From CAXBBB01 sp963793245 (GTDB lineage: Bacteria > Bacteroidota > Rhodothermia > Rhodothermales > BA12): a DNA stretch of 64,000 bases. Where the stretch lies: positions 186,001-250,000 of the forward strand of contig CAWBZG010000004.1 of assembly GCA_963793245.1 (NCBI GenBank). The letters are read 5' to 3'. Below the pieces are notes generated by a model. It did not search any database. It was not told where the DNA came from and worked only from the letters and a program-made list of their open reading frames with translations. The translations under genes were made by a program, and so were the position numbers. Below, piece by piece: positions 62,492 to 64,000 of the stretch (positions are counted from its first letter, which is position 1; the number at the start of each line of letters is the position of its first letter).

Positions 62492-62669
62492 TTCGGGAGC
62501 GCTCAGCGTTTCAGGCGGGATTTGAACTCTCTCAGCCAACTCAGACTCGTCGTCCCGGACGTGATCCGGGAGCTAGGACGTTCTCATGCCTGATTGGAAT
62601 CAGCAGCACGAGGGGACTCCTGCGTCCCAACTCGAAGGCCGGAACGACAGAATGAAACGTTTCAGCGGT
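62492..62669. other. Convergent intergenic region with small palindromes
   Basis: TCCCGGA (62553-62559) pairs with TCCGGGA (62565-62571) over a five-base loop, and CTGATTGGAATCAG (62590-62603) is a second small inverted repeat. Either could assist termination of the two convergent genes; neither has a clear T-tract. No gene is seen. Confidence 0.45.
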
Positions 62670-63771
62670 TCAGTTGGCAGCGGGCAATTCCCAGCGCTCG
62701 CCTACTTTGAGTTCGCGGATGCGGTCGTCGATGCCTGCTTCCAGGGCGTAGCGGTGGAAACGCGCGGGCGGCTCGCTCATCGGCTCGTCGGCCAGATCGA
62801 ACACGCCCCAATGGACGGGGATCACGTAGGGTGATCCCAGATCGATGGCGGCTTGGACCGAGTTTTCGGGCGCCATGTGGACTTCCTCCATGAACCAGCG
62901 CGGCAGGTAGGCGCCGATGGGCAGGAGCGACACGTCCGGTACGCCGTAGCGATCTCGGATTTCCGAGAACAGGCTGCCATAGCCCGTGTCGCCGCCATAG
63001 TAGAGCCGCGTCGATTCGTCTTCTGATTCGGTCGACAGATACCAACTCGCCCAGAGCGTGCCGTTGCGGTTGGTCACGCTGCGACCCGAAAAGTGGCGTG
63101 CGGGCGTGCAACTGACGCGGATCGGCTCGTGACCGTCCAGCGCGGGCAGATCGACGAACTGATCCCAGTCCATCTCGGCGACGCGATTGGCGCCCCAGTC
63201 GCGGACGATGTCGCCCAGACCGAGTGGCACGAGAAACAGCGGATCGTGCGTTTCGACCAGCGCTTTGACCGACGGTTTGTCGAGGTGGTCGTAGTGGTCG
63301 TGCGAGAACACGACAGCGTCGACGCGCGGCAAGTCGGCGGGCTGCATCGGCGCGTCGATCAGGCGCTTGGGTCCGGCGAACGACAGCGGCGACGCGCGCG
63401 GACCCAGCATCGGGTCGATCAGGATCGTCCGCCCTTCCATCTGAACGACGAGGGCGCTGTGCCCCAGCCACGTCACGCGCAGGCGCTCAGGTTTGGTCGC
63501 CAGATCCGACGGCGAGATCGGGACGGTTTCTGACGTCGCCCGGAGGCACGCGTCGCGTCGCTCGGCTCGCCATCCACCGAAAGGCCTGCAGCGGACGGAC
63601 GTTGCTCGGCTCGCCGTGAATGTTGCGAAAGCCTTCGGCGGTGTGGTGCGTCGTCTGGTGCCACGGATAGGTCTGGACGGGCGGAGCGTTCACGGCGATG
63701 CGAGCAGGAGAGAGGAGGGCGCAGCCGCCGAGCATCGAGGCGAAGAGGATGAGCGCAAAGAGTCGAAGCAT
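62670..63771 (-). CDS. Lipoprotein MBL-fold hydrolase, NAPE-PLD/UlaG-like (one frameshift)
   Basis: The N-terminus MLRLFALILFASMLGGCALL is a lipoprotein signal with lipobox LGGC, so the protein is membrane-anchored. It continues YPWHQTTHHTAEGFRNIHGEPS, then in another frame TSETVPISPSDLATKPERLRVTWLGHSAL, so one indel near 63540 joins the two parts. The metallo-beta-lactamase fold is shown by SHDHYDHLD, later His and Asp ligands (CTPARHFSGR, YYGGDTGYG) and VIPVHWGVF. The layout resembles N-acyl-phosphatidylethanolamine phospholipase D-like proteins, which hydrolyse lipids, but UlaG-like lactonases share it; the substrate is unresolved. Total length is about 366 residues. Confidence 0.82.
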
Positions 63772-63924
63772 AGAAGAGGAGACTGCGTGACACCTACCGA
63801 TCCCTGACGATCTCGGTTCACGGCGTACGCCATCGGTACCTCGCGCGGATTCGTCGCGAAGGGCGACCTGTTGTCCGTGCCGAGGCGTACGTTGACCTGC
63901 TTACACTTGATCAGAACACACAGC

Positions 63925-64000
63925 ATGGAGTTTGTCGCGCTTGGAGGGTCCGAAGAAATCGGAGCCAGTTGCCACTACGTAAAATTGGGCGAGGTCGGGT
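63925..64000 (+). CDS. Start of an MBL-fold/beta-CASP-like hydrolase (partial)
   Basis: Twenty-five codons from the ATG at 63925 read MEFVALGGSEEIGASCHYVK and onward to the window edge. LGGSEEIGASC is typical of the first strand-loop of beta-CASP nucleases and related MBL proteins (RNase J or YSH1-like). Only the N-terminus is present, so nuclease activity cannot be checked. It is divergent from the lipoprotein hydrolase, with 153 bp between them. Confidence 0.6.
   Translation, partial: MEFVALGGSEEIGASCHYVKLGEVG

Noticed and set aside
62505..62550. tRNA T-loop-like sequence GGCGGGATTTGAACT
   Set aside because: Read on the minus strand it gives GTTCAAATC, but the five-base T-stem does not pair and no anticodon or acceptor stem can be folded.

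Overview
The window comes from a GC-rich bacterium of the Bacteroidota/Rhodothermota type, most likely a Rhodothermales-like lineage. Support: two proteins end in C-terminal domains of the type IX secretion (T9SS) type-A sorting kind (4999-6579 and 30687-43535). The arginine pathway uses an N-acyl-ornithine carbamoyltransferase. There is a GlmU-like sugar nucleotidyltransferase of the Bacteroidota type. Signal peptides on surface proteins are abundant and strong Shine-Dalgarno sites are scarce. The taxonomic placement is inference.

Layout. 1-1830: start of a minus-strand surface protein running off the left edge. 2210-4861: secreted type I pullulanase-like enzyme. 4999-6579: T9SS-type metalloprotease. 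6600-10007: argH, argE-like deacylase and argB on the minus strand. 10165-43535: a 33 kb plus-strand block of five surface-protein genes, two of them giant (about 5,200 and 4,280 residues). 43539-49379: argF', argD, argC, a P-loop NTPase gene and argG on the minus strand. 49730-52435: S9 peptidase. 52591-56311: fadN/fadA-like beta-oxidation pair. 56409-59861: thioredoxin-TPR protein, MenG/UbiE methyltransferase, a small acidic protein and the GlmU-like protein. 59992-62491: DUF457-type membrane protein, TalC-type aldolase and TRIC-type channel. 62670-63771: lipoprotein MBL hydrolase. 63925-64000: start of an MBL/beta-CASP-like gene.

How they fit together. The arginine genes read argG-NTPase-argC-argD-argF' and argB-argE'-argH, an almost complete acylated arginine pathway, with the 33 kb surface block between argF' and argB in the opposite orientation. 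The surface block has ATGA overlaps at three of its four junctions and contains an outer-membrane barrel, a fibronectin-type protein, a TANFOR-like protein, a giant beta-repeat protein with conserved cysteine pairs, and a giant beta-helix/cadherin-like/HAF-repeat adhesin with a T9SS signal. This looks like one dedicated surface-structure system and is the main candidate for something undescribed.

Caution on sequence quality. At least 25 apparent single-base frameshifts occur, including in core metabolic genes (fadN, fadA, menG, glmU-like). Several are repaired by changing a homopolymer by one base, so most are probably consensus errors. Affected genes are annotated as single spans across the breaks. 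Families of short palindromes, several terminators and a possible attenuator before argG are also listed.
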